From assembly GCA_035048485.1 (NCBI GenBank), contig CM068584.1, positions 57,289,739 through 57,353,738 on the forward strand: 64,000 bases of DNA. Reading direction: 5' to 3'. Each line of letters begins with the position of its first letter. Within the stretch, counting starts at the first letter, position 1. Source of the DNA: Pteria penguin (lineage: Eukaryota > Mollusca > Bivalvia > Pterioida > Pteriidae). Both the position numbers and the translations under genes were made by a program. The notes under the pieces were generated by a model. The model made no database searches. It saw nothing but the letters and a program-made list of their open reading frames with translations, and had not been told where the DNA came from. Shown here in pieces: positions 10,451 to 22,700 of this stretch.

Positions 10451-11211
10451 GGACCAGAACGGAGGAATCTATTACATGCATTGTACAATGACATAGCCTT
10501 CATATTAGACTTGCTCAGTCTCTATTAACATTATGTTTTCATTAATAATTACAGGGGGCGGATCCAGAACCTTAACCGGGGGGGGGGGGGCACATCACAT
10601 AGGTAGAATCGTACGCAATTTTGAACCATTTAAGGGAGTGGTGGGTGCTAAATCCAGCCTATAGACCATAACAGGCTTTCCTGATGCATTATATCTCTAT
10701 TTTTTCTGCGTGCAAATTCGATCGAGTTTTAACAGGGGAAAGTTTGAGGGAAAAGCAAATTAATGACTTAAATGGGGCCTTTTAAGGGTTGAGTTTTCCA
10801 TAGTTGTTTTTTTTTATTCAAAGTACTGATAGGATTTGATTTCAATTTCTTTCAAAAAGAAATCTGGTGTAGGGGAGATGCAGCCTAGCCAGGTGGGTCA
10901 ATTACACGAACGCCAGCAAATATATAAATACCGCGTGTGAATTACATTCCGTTCTTTCTTACCTATAATACTTTAAATATTGTTTAAACATGTAGTATGT
11001 TTAGAGAATGCAGACAATACGAAAGAATATACTCTTAATATAGAAAATTGCGTAAGTCTACCTTCATATAGGCAAAATGGCAATTGCCTTAACAAATTTA
11101 GAATTTTGAATGTAGGTTATTCCGAAATAAAAATGCGGTGATCATTCAAGGACTTATAAGTCCTTGGATCAGTTAAATTCGGAATGTTACAAGTTCAACC
11201 TATATATCACA
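10451..11211. other. intergenic; partial GCGGATCC poly-G MITE at about 10555-10600
   Basis: At 10555 'gggcggatccagaa' is followed by a 12-G tract. This matches the left end of the MITE family at 19374, 26547, 14996 and 24595, but no right end is evident. The rest shows no gene. Confidence 0.5.
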
Positions 11212-14200
11212 CCAAAACTCACCCTTTACTTTACTCCTCATAAAGGTTCTCTCTATCGCACTCACTCTCCCCCCCCCCCTTCCTCTTTATTTCACTTTAC
11301 AACTTGCCATTATATGTTTTCCAGAGAGAGAGATTACAAGACAAGTGGCCATTTGGTAATACCTTCTGACCAAAGGGAGAGTTTGAATTTCGTGATGTAT
11401 CCCCTTTAGCTTTCGTTCTCCACACAACACGTTCCTCAACGCTGACACTTTGAGATAATGTGCTATAATATATGAGATGTAATTAAATGCTCTAAGATTA
11501 AAAGTGTTCTCGGCCAAATGGTACTCACAGGGTTGTGTTTTCTTAATCTGAATCCTTTATCCGTTTTTGTATGCGTTCTGAAAGAGAGAGAGTGTATGTA
11601 AAGACGTAAAACTGTAAATAATGCGAAAGAGAATAGAAAAAAAAATGGGGGGGGGGGGTGAGTTGCGAAAATGATTTTGAAATAAATTGGACAGAGGGGG
11701 AAGTGAAGGAGCAAAGTTTGATGTATTAGAAATTGATGGTTTAGATACAAAAGAAAATTTTCCGGAAGAATTAACAGACATGAAATGTTTGCGTAATAAA
11801 TGGATTTAGATGCTGATTCAATTGTCATGTACATTTTAAGCAGAAAAGTGAAGAAGAATTTGAAAATGTTTAAAAGTAATTTTCTGGTAGCGCCACCTGT
11901 TGATGCATCTGGACAAAATAATAATAAATGACTACTTCATTCCCATCAAGTTTCATTAAAATCATTCAATTGGTTCTCAAGAATAACTGGGAAATATGCC
12001 CATCTCCGTTTTTGACAGTCTTAAGAAAATCATAAAAAAACCCCGACAAAATTCTTTCTCATTAATATTTTCCATATTTACGACTAAAACTAAACCAAAT
12101 TTAAGTATAATTAACACTTTAGTAAGGAAAAAAACACCAAAAGCGTCAAAAATTTGATTTCGGAATAGAACCAAAAACAGCATTGATTACTTCTTCACAC
12201 ATCTCTCTTGATCATTTTTGTGCATTCAGTTGTCTCTGTGAGAAGTCAGTCTGAAGAAGTTTGTCAAAGGAGGGTACCCTCTGTGTTCTACTTGTCTGAA
12301 CATTGTGGCGCCACCTATTGATGAATCAAAACAAAAAATAACAACACGTGTAGGGGTCATTAGTACTTCATGCCTACCAAGTACTATCAAAATCCTTTCA
12401 GTGGTTCTGAAGAAGAAGTCGAAATGTGAAAAGCTCAGTTGAGCTAAAAATAAGGTTGTTTAAAGAAACGAATAAAATCATGCAGAGCAATTGATGTTTT
12501 AAAAGGTACAAAGAGCACACAGGGTATATCATTCAATAACATTAATGAACACCAATCACATGAGTTCAACATCAGATACATGGAAACTGATATAAAATAG
12601 TGTAATTCATTCTCAATGGTCATAAATTTAGCTTTGAGGGTGTTGCAGGGAACATATGCATACACTTTCTCTAGTATTTTGCCTAGCATGTCTACCCCGA
12701 AAATAAATTTTATAATGAACATATTTTGCTGGGACTCGCTTAATTCAGTAGTACGTGTTCACGACTATTGTACACGAGATTTTAAGAGTATAGCACCACC
12801 AACATCTGATGTAATTTACAATAAGGACCATATATAAATGCATGTTTCTGGTAATAAACCCTCATTAGTGATCCTACATCTAAATGAAGTAAAGACCAAT
12901 ATCGTTGAATATGATGACCAAATAGAAAAACAGCTACATGTTCCCTCGAGAATTAACAGTCCACCAGCGATGACACTCACCAAGTGGTACTAATGTATCG
13001 AGACTTAAAGGATATAGTACCACCAACATCTGATATAATTTACAATATGGGTTATACACGCACAAAGTAAGAAAGAAAGAAACAAAGAAGCTTAACATCT
13101 AAAGAAATATAATTCACAAGGTAAAATTTATATTCCCTTTCTCTGATTTTCTTCCACTATATGAAACTGTAGTCTACCCGAAGGCAAAAATTATCCCGAA
13201 TTGAATCGAGCTACCCAAGTTGTTTGTTTGTTTGTTTTTTTTTTTTAAATATGGATTTAGATAACCCATGTGATGTTCGTTAAATAGATAAAGCAGGTTT
13301 TATGTATATAAAATATTCAAATATATATCTTACCCAATTTCAAAATCCTCCATGATGTTTTATGGTTTTGCTAGGGTTGTCTGAAATAATTAGGTAAACC
13401 ATTCTACAGAAAAGTGTTGATTTCCATCAAATTATATAATAGAATATTCAACATATTTTCGGATGGTGATAATGATGAAGACAATGATAAAGATGAAAAT
13501 GAAAATGATGATGATTATGATGATGATGATGATGATGATGATAATGAGTGAGGGGGGGGGGGGGGTATAGCCATGCCGCTTATGAAATTTATCCTATGCA
13601 AATGTCTCAACACAAATATATAGAATGAGAGAGAAACGAATATATGTAAAAATCTTACCTATACAAATTTATTATGATTTGTATTTTTCGTCCACGAGGC
13701 AGAGAGTATCCACGAGAAGGAAACAACAATTAGGTATTAATCACTTCCTGTGACGTTGCGACTATGCGAAATAATCCCCCCATATACCCCTTACAATTCT
13801 TTACACTAATGTGTGTTTTTTTCTGTTTTCGGTTTTCGACAGTACGAAAATGATATTCTCTACCTTTAATATAGATAATTTCGTGAATCAAATAGGTATA
13901 TAGTTTTACATAGGTCATCATGTGAAAAAAAGAAAATTCCCGAAATTATAAACGAATATTTACAAAACTACACATCTTATCGAAGATAATTGTACATGTA
14001 TGTGACTTGATAAATGTCTAGGACTAGATAAGGTACTTTTCTCTTTATTTCCTGCAAAACGTATCAATACAAATCATTCCTATCCATATTGTTGTTTATG
14101 ACTTGTGGTTCGAACTTTTTTTATCTATTATGATATTTTCTTCTGAACCTCTTTTGCCACAATAAGTTTTCTGTAATCAAGGAAATATAGGTACATATAA

Positions 14201-14400
14201 TTGTATAAGCAAAATATTAAAAAAAAAATACTGTGGTAGTAAAATTAAAACAAAAATGATCAGCGGAAGAATTATTCACAATACACCCCGGTAACTTTAT
14301 ACATACGAGAGCACCAATGATGCCGATAAAGTGTGAGAATATAAATATTATCGTCCTAAGCTAGCTGAAAGCGGGAAAACCCCGAGGTTAACTAAGTTAA
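11212..14400. repeat. segmental duplication, copy A
   Basis: Two blocks align in the same order and orientation with 36790-38425. The first is 11212-11690 (shared 'ttctgaccaaa', 'cgctgacact', 'ggtactcacagg', 'gaatcctttatccgtt'). The second is about 13290-14400 (shared 'ccat(g/a)atgttttatggttt', 'gaaacaacaattaggta', 'gatcagcggaagaa', 'caatacaccccggtaact', 'cgtcctaagctagctgaaag'). Between them copy A has about 1.6 kb absent from copy B, holding two GCGCCACC-type repeats. A (GAT)n array lies at about 13490-13545, followed by a poly-G tract. No clear coding exon is seen, so the duplicated unit may be non-coding or a repeat. Confidence 0.8.
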
Positions 14401-14995
14401 CGACGATGCTTGTGCATTGACTGTACATCTATATTGAGAACTATATTCAAAATGATATTTATATCTGTATATCTAATGTTAACCTTTACTTTGTTACCCG
14501 ACAAAATGTCGTAAAAGCATGTAGTCTTCGGCGTGTCCATTCCCCCCATCCCATTTCATGTCTAATAACCTTTTGGTGGAATTTTAGCATATGTCACACA
14601 AATGTGTTTTGAGGAACTTTTGGATAAAAGTTAATTTCTACAATTTAGCAGATATCCCAAAAATAAATGAATTAGGGAAGTTTGCATACCTCTCATGGAA
14701 AAGGGGCTTTTGAACAAAGTCACTCAGTGCCTATTCTTCACGGTATCAAATAAAGAGGCTTTGCATTTATGGAGTAAGAGGAATAGAGGGACTTGTAAAA
14801 TATGGTTTGCCCATATCAGAAACTAATTCATCAGCTGTCACCACTGTATGGAGCACTGGGTGTTTTTCGCAGTGCGAAATCAACTCCAATTAAATTTGAT
14901 TTGTCATATCACGTTTCTAGTATCATCAGTCTGTGGTATAAATGTGATCTCTATTACTCGCGCTCTATGGTGATATTTTCCCATTGAATAAAATC
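14401..14995. other. intergenic, nothing recognised
   Basis: AT-rich sequence with no repeat match noticed and no coding frame with family resemblance. Confidence 0.4.
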
Positions 14996-15172
14996 ATTGG
15001 CGGATCTAGCGAGGTGGATAGAGGGGTTGCACCCCCCCCCCCCCCCCATTTTTGGTCAGAAAATTTTTCGACCATTTTAGGACTACAACCCTCTTTCCAA
15101 ACCAAATACTGCAAAACATTAGTCACGGGAAACTGTAATCCCCCTCTCAAAAATTTCTAGATCCGCCTATGA
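14996..15172. mobile_element. GCGGATC-ended MITE with poly-C/G core, copy 1
   Basis: Begins TGGCGGATCTAGCGAGGTGG and ends AAAAATTTCTAGATCCGCC. The interior has a 15-16 C tract near 15032-15047. It is the inverse-orientation relative of 24595-24806, sharing 'ttgca(a/c)cccc', 'tttgcagtattt' and 'actaatgttttgcag' in complement. The flanks share an imperfect A-rich duplication (gaataaaa / gaaaataaaa). Confidence 0.75.
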
Positions 15173-15375
15173 AAATAAAACGAAAATGAAATAATAATAA
15201 TAGAGGGACTTGAGCAAGTCTAGATCAATCAGCATATATACCTTAACAGACTTAATTAAGACTGTTTCAGTCTATCTCGTTGATAAATAATCAGAATTTT
15301 CTTATATTTAACAAAATGCTCCTTGACACTGTGGTAAATATTTTCAACTGTTTCAACTGAATATGAAACACTCAT

Positions 15376-15463
15376 GTGAACTAAAGATATGATTGATTTG
15401 CAACATTTTTTGAGATAAAAATGCATATAAAAGGCTCATGAAATGCTGGGGATATGTCCCCGG
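15376..15463. repeat. 88-bp direct repeat, left copy
   Basis: Matches 16861-16948 in the same orientation ('g(t)g(g)actaaagatatgat(t/c)gatttgca...ggggata(t/c)g(t/c)cccc(c)ggt') with scattered differences. It flanks a DNA element with inverted ends. Confidence 0.75.
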
Positions 15464-16853
15464 TGTTGTAGCATAGACACCCCCCTCGGATAAACCGATC
15501 CGGTATAGAACCCCCCCCCCCCCCGAAAAACCGACCCAATGAATATAAATCTTTTCCCACGGAAAAACCGACCCAGTATAGTTGATCCCCCTTGAGATCA
15601 GTACGATTTCCCCCCTTTGGAGATAAGATCCGGTTTGGTTCGAATATTACAACAAACAAATTAAACTAAATATGCATAAGGCATTACCATATTTGCAAAA
15701 AAAAACCCCCAAAACAAAACAAACAAACAAACAAAAAATAACCACAACCCCCCTTCATAAACCACTCATCGAATATCGGCACATTGCCAGTTTAAAATTT
15801 AGTAAAATGTGATTTCACCGCGAGAGGGCAAGTGGATTATTTTGCAAATTAAAGAAAATCTTTTTTTGTAATCTATCTTAATGATTTATATTAGTCGTTA
15901 CAAAGTTAATGTTTTCTTAAATGCCAAATACATGTATAAATAAAAAATATTACGTAAAATATAATTTGTAAAATGAAATGTTAAAATATTTTAAATTTAT
16001 AAGTTAATTATTTGAGGGTCTAAAAGACCTGAAGATATACATATCGAGCAAATATAGATATTAAATACGAAAATAACTGGTGTCACATGACTATGGCACT
16101 AAAGTGTACCACAGTGGATTTTCACAGACCCTTGAAATTCAGAGGTGAGAATCAGGTGTACGGGAGGAGTGAGCGTCTCCTGTTTGGCTAATCACACCCG
16201 CCGTGAATGCCCTTACTCACAAACGAAACAAACATAATTTCAGCACTGTATATGTAAATGAATAATTTACATATACAGTAATTTACGTATACATGTAAAT
16301 GATAAAATTACATTTTAGTAGATCCAAAAATACTAATTTTAATTTCGTTTGTGGAAATTATATGAAGTTACATTCAAAATTCGTGTAACAATCATTATGG
16401 ATATAAAGAGAGGACGTAACGTGAAAAAGTTATCGGGGAAAGGAACAAAAAAAAAAAATCACGACAGTATCACTGACGAGAAGATGTTTTTATCTTGAGA
16501 AACTCTTTTCAGCATTTGCATAAGTACCACACAACGCTACCTGCCTACACATAAAATATCTACATGCAAGCCTCTCTCACATATATACATGTAGCCATCC
16601 ATATCATGCAAGCGTAAACGAAGAATTGGGATTTGTAGTTTTTGTCCTGTCCTGTCTAACTGTCTGCAAGAATCCAGAATAAATAGGGGGATGAACCCAG
16701 GTTGGTTTATCCGCCTAGGGAGGGGGGCCTATGCTGATAATCAGAAGGGGAAACCGTACGGATAGAATTTCCCCTTTAGAGGGGAAGATCTATACTGGAT
16801 CGGTTTTTCCAGGGGGAAAGTCTATGCTGGGGGAGTCTATGCTACAACACCGG
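15460..16853. mobile_element. 1.4-kb element with 19-bp perfect inverted ends and iterated subterminal motif
   Basis: The termini are CCGGTGTTGTAGCATAGAC and its exact inverse complement. Inside both ends the motif 'ggaaaaaccgatccagtata' recurs with variation, at least three times on the left (15487-15655) and once or more on the right (16780-16812). A 14-C tract sits among the left copies. No transposase frame is present. A dispersed repeat (16057-16215) lies inside. Confidence 0.75.
16057..16215 (-). repeat. dispersed repeat, inverse copy of 31925-32070
   Basis: On the minus strand it reads 'ggcattcacggcgggtgtg', 'gagacgctcactcctcccg', 'cctg...tctcacctctgaatttca', 'ccactgtggtac' and 'tcatgtgacaccagttattt', matching 31925-32070 (+). 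The core 'gatcaggtg(c/t)(a/c)cgg..ag..gtgagc(a/g)tctcctg' is shared with 22412-22490 and 33358-33427. The family is untyped. Confidence 0.7.
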
Positions 16854-17940
16854 TCCCCACGTGGACTAAAGATATGATCGATTTGCACCAATATTTTTGA
16901 AATCAAAATGCTTGAAAGTTCGTGAAATTTGGGGGATACGCCCCCGGTCCTCACCACGACATCGCCTGGGTTATCTTGAAATCTTCAAGGCACTGACTAG
17001 ACCTCTGCTTTAGGGTCTATTATATTTTTCAGAACTACCTCTCACCACTCAAATCCTATATCCTTATAATGTTTAGCGGACTCATAATCAAATGTCTGAC
17101 TTGTCCAACCTTCCGTGATGTCCAGCCGTATTTTGCGCTAAAGTGCTTGACGTTCGACCAAAATGGATCTATATTGAATGAATGAGTATTGTAAAATAAT
17201 CCCACCCGAGGACCTTGCGCTGTAGAGGACCGAGCTTGAGAGCTTACGTTAATGGTTACGTAAACACTTTCGGGTTAGACCCAATATGTTAGAATATTGA
17301 CCAGATTCACTTTCCTTTAAGGTATATGGAAAATGGAAGTATACATATTATGCGCCCTCTTGCAGGCAAGCCAAATGTGAATGCACAACATGACGGATTT
17401 TAGTAGTTGAGAAATGAGACCTGGGTCAACATCAATCGTAACAACTCGTCCATTTCCATACGACTCGTACGTACTACGTAGTCAGCCATTGGGACTACTT
17501 CCAGTTGTTATGTAAACACACATGGCCAGGATCAACATGCCTGTCATGTTTGCACTGAAATAGGCAATTATGCTTATTGCCTGCTTTGGTCTATATTTGT
17601 TTCTCTCTGAATGGGTGAACTAGTATGAATTTTTCATGGAGTGTACACACGTGCACTGGTTAAATGTCACTTCGAATTTCCTCTGATTCATTTCCAATGC
17701 TCTAACAAATAAAAATGTGAAATTTGCTACGATTACTGAATTACCATTACGATTGTATAATATTCATCAAAACGGGTATTACATTTCATACTGAACTTCT
17801 CATATCCTAAATTACAAAAAACAATCCTATGAACTTTTTTTCGCCTCATTTTGCAAAGTGCTCCTACGACGAAAGCTGAAGAATTGAAGCGATTTGGTAT
17901 ATATCGCTGCGCCGTGGGGCTTCCGAGTCTATTTTTGTAA
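16216..17940. other. intergenic after the 16853 element end
   Basis: To 16853 this is element interior and right end. 16861-16948 is the right 88-bp direct repeat. From about 16950 to 17940 no repeat was identified and no exon is called. The GC content rises near 17880-17960, just upstream of a small ATG frame. Confidence 0.4.
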
Positions 17941-17943
17941 AAA

Positions 17944-18105
17944 ATGGCGACGGTGTTCCGATTGGGGTCAACATGTCATTTCTCTGTAGACTTCGGGCAG
18001 GCGCGTAACTTAAAAAAAACCCAAACTAGCACTAGCTTTGTCTCGAGTCTTCTGAGGGAGTCCAGAGGCATGCTCTTCCGGATATCTTTAAAATGTAGAG
18101 CGTAG
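17944..18105 (+). CDS. small ORF with strong start context, unidentified
   Basis: The ATG sits in 'aaaaATGGCGACG', an excellent eukaryotic start context, in a locally GC-richer stretch. The frame encodes 53 residues (MATVFRLGSTCHFSVDFGQA...), ending at TAG 18103-18105. It has no family resemblance. The basic, hydroxylated N-terminus could be a mitochondrial presequence, but that is speculation. It may be the first exon of a gene or a truncated retrocopy; no donor site was convincing. A 153-residue minus-strand frame overlapping it looks random. Confidence 0.2.
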   Translation: MATVFRLGSTCHFSVDFGQARNLKKTQTSTSFVSSLLRESRGMLFRISLKCRA

Positions 18106-19373
18106 AAGAGGTATTTTCTGACATTAAGACCACAAAACAGAAGATCAAAGTAATCTTCAAAAATTCAAAAGTGTGCTTAATTCTAAAGAAATGTCGACTT
18201 ATTGATGTATAATGTCTATGAGGATTTCGAACAAGGATACCAAACCTATGAAGTATAACGCTCAACTTTTGAGTACACTTCGTATTGGAAGAAGAAGAAG
18301 AACCTATCATGTATGTAGATGGTTGGTTAATGTTTTGTCTAATCTTGGCACACATGTGTACATGTTCCCATAATTGTTTTGTAACAATTATTTTATAATT
18401 GCGAAAACAAGTAATTTTGTAAATATGTGGTATTTGTTTGTTGTTTTTTTTTTTTATCATTACTAAAGAGACATAATTTGTCGAAATGCACACCTACACT
18501 ATCTTTTTGTATTATATTGATATAACAGCCCCATTCAAGACATAATTCGAGAACATCAGGGATGAAAAAGAATGAGAAAGTTTGATAATACTTGACTCGA
18601 GTCCATTTTTGTCAGGTGATTTTCTTATCCATCTACATACAGAGTTAATCGCAAAGAGCACGGTTAGAGTTTGCTAATATACAATATATTGTACAAAATT
18701 ACACTTTTAGTATAGTCTGTATAAGAAAGGTTATTAAGACGACTAATACAGACCAGAGACAGAAACGTCACTATGTTTTTGTACGTACTGTATCATTCTG
18801 TAATTAATTCAACAGAAATATGCGTTTTAGCAACACAGACCCCAGGATGTATAGGTATCTTCCTCTCATTTTCCTGCATCTATGTATAAAACATATAGCT
18901 GTATGTAAAGTGACAACTGACGTTGTCGTGTTAGAACCAAAATGTTGAACGACAGAAGGATGGAGAGATAGACAAAGTGATTCCTATAGGGTTCCCGCGT
19001 CTGAATGCAGGGCCCTGATTAGCAGAACCGCATAAAAAAGAAATTTAACTTATTTCTTATCCCTTTCATCCCCTTTAACAGTTTCCCCCCGATGGATCCC
19101 CCTGGCGCGATTACGATCCCCAAGATGTAATTTTAGGAATTGAGAATCAAGCACACGCTGATTTAACTCACACGGAGTACATCTTAATTTTTTTCTCGTT
19201 CAGTAACATACTTGTTAGCAGGTTTTTTTCTGCACAGAGTTTAAGGGTTTATAAGGATTTTTAAAATACCAAATTGGTGAGTGACTAAATTTACTTACTT
19301 TATACTTATGACATTATTTAGCGTAGTCTGTATCAAACTTTTCCACCCCTAAGTCGCGACCATTGTTTTACTT
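18106..19373. other. intergenic, AT-rich
   Basis: No gene called. Bases 18890-19015 ('gacaactgac...aaagtgattcctatagg') resemble a dispersed family seen near 23770-23870 and 30930-30965. Confidence 0.4.
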
Positions 19374-19559
19374 GCGCGGATCCAGAATTTTTTGGCGAAA
19401 AAGGGGGGGGGGGTTCCAACCCCCCAAAATGGTTTTTTTTTCTCAGATGAGGGGGGTCCAACCCAAGAATTGCCCCAAAATGACATGTTTTGGAGAAAAA
19501 AAATTCGGACTACTTGGGGGGGGGGTTCCAAACCCCTGTCCTCCCTCTGGATCCGCGCA
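19374..19559. mobile_element. GCGGATCC-ended poly-G MITE, copy 2
   Basis: Begins GCGCGGATCCAGAATTTTTT and ends CTGGATCCGCGC, with two G tracts (about 10 G near 19404, 11-12 G near 19515) and interior 'ttccaacccccc'. Flanks carry TGTTTTA plus one variable base on both sides (from 19363 and 19560), suggesting an 8-bp duplication. Non-coding; the open frames across it come from composition. Confidence 0.78.
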
Positions 19560-20863
19560 TGTTTTATAAACCAGATTTGTATGTATAGACCCAATCTTTC
19601 CACGCAATTCTTAAAAATAAAACCCCAAAGCGTAACATTTACCTGTGACTGTCCAACTCGTATACCTGTTTCTCAGTTTCTGTATGTATTCCAAGAATTT
19701 GATCTATGATTTTTGAAAAAAAAATACTTGTAATAGTTATCTCGTCAGAACCTTGCCAGAAGAATATACTATAATTTACATATGAGATACTTAAAACACT
19801 ATCAGATACCTTAACAACATATTGTCATTATTGTGCAATATTACTTATTTATTGACAAGAAATACAATGTATATAAAAAAGTCTTGATGTTCCATGTGAA
19901 TTTTTGAAAACTGAATTTCTTGAATTAATAAACATGCATAACTATTTTTATAAAGCACAGATCTTCATATTGATGAGGCCATAAAAAATGTGTGTTTACT
20001 GTAACTTGCTGAAAAAAATTAGGGTCGGTCGGAAATAATTTTTTTTAATCTAATTTTTTTTTTATACTGAATTAATATTGGATAGCAACTAGAATGCCTT
20101 TTATCCTTCCTGGATGACTACTATTTCTCTTTTGTCAAAATATCAATAACTTTAATACCAAACACTCCATCGGAGGTTCGATCCTTACGTTTACAGTAAG
20201 CCGTGCAGACGCAAGATATCAGCCCAGTTTTTTTGTCAGTATGTTGACGTCATAAAGAGAGTTTGATTATTACTGACGACATGTTATGGGAAAGTATTTA
20301 GATACGACGTCAAATTTGTAAATGATGAAAGGTCTGACATGACGCTCACTAAACACGATCGCAGACGTGGACCTTTCATTCATTCATACTTTGTTTCCTC
20401 ACATAGAGATATGAAATTGATTGTCACCAACAATCAGAAAGTGTTGTAATTCTAAATCATTTACAATCAGAATGGTTTAAATCCGAAGAGGGCGTGAGAC
20501 AAAAAAAAAAAGGGGGGGGGGGTTATTGTCCACATTTTTATACTTAGTTTATATAGATGGACTTCTGTATAAGTTAGAGAGGGTTAATTTTCGGTTTATT
20601 TGCTCCCCATACGATTATAAGTCCTTCCCACCACCTTTAGGAGCACTAAAATCCATACCCAGCTAAGCATCAAGTGCACAGAAACAGTTTTCGGAATGTC
20701 CCTCTCATTGGCGGATTTAGAAGGGCCATATATTTACTAGTAAAAATTCAGATTTTGCACCAAAAAAGGCTGAAGTAGTTCGGCTAATACACATGTGGCC
20801 CCCCCCCCCCGCACTGCCTCTACCCACCCAATAACAGTGTTTACCTTTGCAACTGGGACAGAC
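19560..20863. other. intergenic with poly-G and poly-C tracts
   Basis: No gene seen. A-run then 10 G at 20500-20521, and a 10-11 C tract near 20801 preceded by 'attggcggatttagaa' (20707), probably another degraded member of the GCGGATC MITE family. Confidence 0.4.
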
Positions 20864-21010
20864 TTGGTGTAGCGGTTAAGCACTCGGCTTGCGGTGCGGA
20901 AAACCAGTTCAATTCCCGGATTGCGCCACTATGTTTAAGAGGTTTGTTACTGCCTACTTCCATTTCGCGATATAAATGAGATATTGTTGAAAGCGACGTA
21001 AAACACTTTG
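20864..21010 (+). mobile_element. tRNA-derived SINE, second type
   Basis: The head has an A-box-like TTGGTGTAGCGGTTAAGC and a B-box AGTTCAATTCCC. The tail reads 'gatattgttgaaagcgacgt' then AAAAC. The tail matches the fragment at 2252-2420. Pol III boxes are a SINE relic here; the sequence does not fold as a full tRNA. Confidence 0.75.
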
Positions 21011-21064
21011 CAACTTTCTTAGCTCACCTTTAAATTATGTCCAACATCTACAAATTATTTACAC

Positions 21065-21200
21065 TTATTTAACGTGCCATGACAAGCACAGGCACGGGAC
21101 CACCTATTTTACGGTCGTTTCGAGAGACCGGACTCAAATATAATGCATTGGGATTTGAACTCACATTCTAGGAATCATTACTCACTTATGACAACACGAG
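21065..21200 (-). mobile_element. SINE-like fragment
   Basis: Minus strand carries a B-box-like GAGTTCAAATCCCA, then 'cgaaacgaccgtaaaatagg', 'tggtcccgtgcc', and 'catggcacgtta', similar in order to the body of the 4837-5106 SINE ('ccccgtg...catggcacgtta'). Ends are unclear. Confidence 0.5.
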
Positions 21201-22309
21201 CGAATATTCTGATGTTTTGCCAAATCCTTGAACTTTTGGGCTGTCGGACTATCGGGTTGTCGGACTATCGGAATATTAGGCTTGAATCGTACACAATTAG
21301 AGGAAATGAAAATTTAATTCTTTTAAATGTTTTAATAATGCTTGCCACATAATCCCTTTTAGCAAGGATAGTCATTATAGCGAAACAGTCGTATAAAAGG
21401 CTGAAGTTGAGTAGCCTGAGATGACCAACAAAAGACTTTATATTTGTTAAGTGATCAGAAAAATGTAATTGTAACATAATTTTTGTCTTTTTAAATTTGA
21501 ATGAGAAAAATTATTTAATATATTATTAAAAAAAAAATTTCAGACATTTAAAGTCCTCTGTAACTATTTCGTGTCACAAAATGCCAAAAATTGGGGGAAA
21601 TTGCATAAAGTCAAAGGAAATTCGGTTTTTAGATAAATATACAACCTTTTTACTAAGTATGTGATTATTTCATTTTTTTCATAGTACAAACACAGAATAT
21701 GACAAAAAATTGTAGGGGGTGGGGCAAAAGAAGCATCAAGTATGAAACAGAAAACAGATATTTTTGCAAAGTTCTGTTGTTATGATATGCGGCAGATATT
21801 ATACTTTATCATCGTCTATATTTATTCGTGGTTTTCAGATTTTAAGCAGAGTTTATTATCATCATTTTCATGGCCAATTAGTTCATTTTCTTAATTTACC
21901 ATGGAAAATACCCCTACCCCTTTCAGATCCCAAATTTTTCGAAGTTCAGAGTTGAGCATTGATATAGAATTTGTCTTAATACATCTTGAAACTAACCGTT
22001 TGCATTTATAAAGGTTTTATAAAATTGACATAACTGTGTTTCAAAGGAGAAAACATCCTTAAGGCAAAAAAAAAATATATATATATATATATAAATATAT
22101 ATATATATTATTTTTTGCCTAAAGCAAAAATCAAAGTATACAATGAGCACAAGACAATGTTTAGAGTAAAAACAAAATCAGTCTTTGACAACATACCATA
22201 GTATTGCCTAAATTTAGCATTAAAACTTCTTATTTTTTGCATGCAAAGCATAGCTACAAATATTAATTTTGTATGTATGCAAAAATGATGGATACAAGTA
22301 AATCGCAAA
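21201..22309. other. AT-rich intergenic DNA
   Basis: No coding region. A (TA)n stretch at 22073-22110 is bracketed by 'aaggcaaaaaa' and 'ttttttgcct', forming a hairpin. Confidence 0.45.
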
Positions 22310-22700
22310 ACCGAAAATCATACAACCGAAGGACATACAAAATCAGTGAAAATGAAAACCAAACAGAAAATAATGAAAAAAAAAATCATCTACTTCAGGA
22401 ACGTATGTGAACCCCCTTAAGGGAGGAGATCAGGTGCCCGGGGAGAGTGAGCATCTCCTGCTTGCTAGCAACACCCACCACATACGTCCAGTAGAAAAAG
22501 TCAAATAATGTAAATTCCAAGTATATATGGAATAGTCAAAGTAGGTGAACTTCAAGTATTAAAGGTGTCAAATTTGTGAAAAGTTGTCAGTCCAGAATAT
22601 CATTTAAAAGTCTGGATAACGAGATGTCATACTCAGTGATAAGAACCTCGTAACATCCGTAGAACTTCCTCAGTGACGGCCAAAGTGACGATTTGAGAAA
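22310..22700 (+). repeat. dispersed repeat, pair with 33271-33640
   Basis: About 350-380 bp align directly with 33271-33640. Shared phrases include 'ggacatacaaaatca', 'cagaaaataatgaaaaa', 'gagatcaggtgcccg(g/a)gg', 'cttgctagcaacacccrcca', 'ttcaagtattaaag' and 'ggataacga(g/a)at'. The core resembles the 16057 and 31925 repeats. Non-coding. Confidence 0.75.

Noticed and set aside
18032..18493. 153-residue minus-strand frame
   Set aside because: No domain, repeat or splice context; residue mix looks random and AT-driven.
4837..21010. tRNA genes at the A/B-box matches (4837-5106, 20864-21010)
   Set aside because: Heads of SINEs with element bodies and tails; they lack a full cloverleaf and one has a target duplication.
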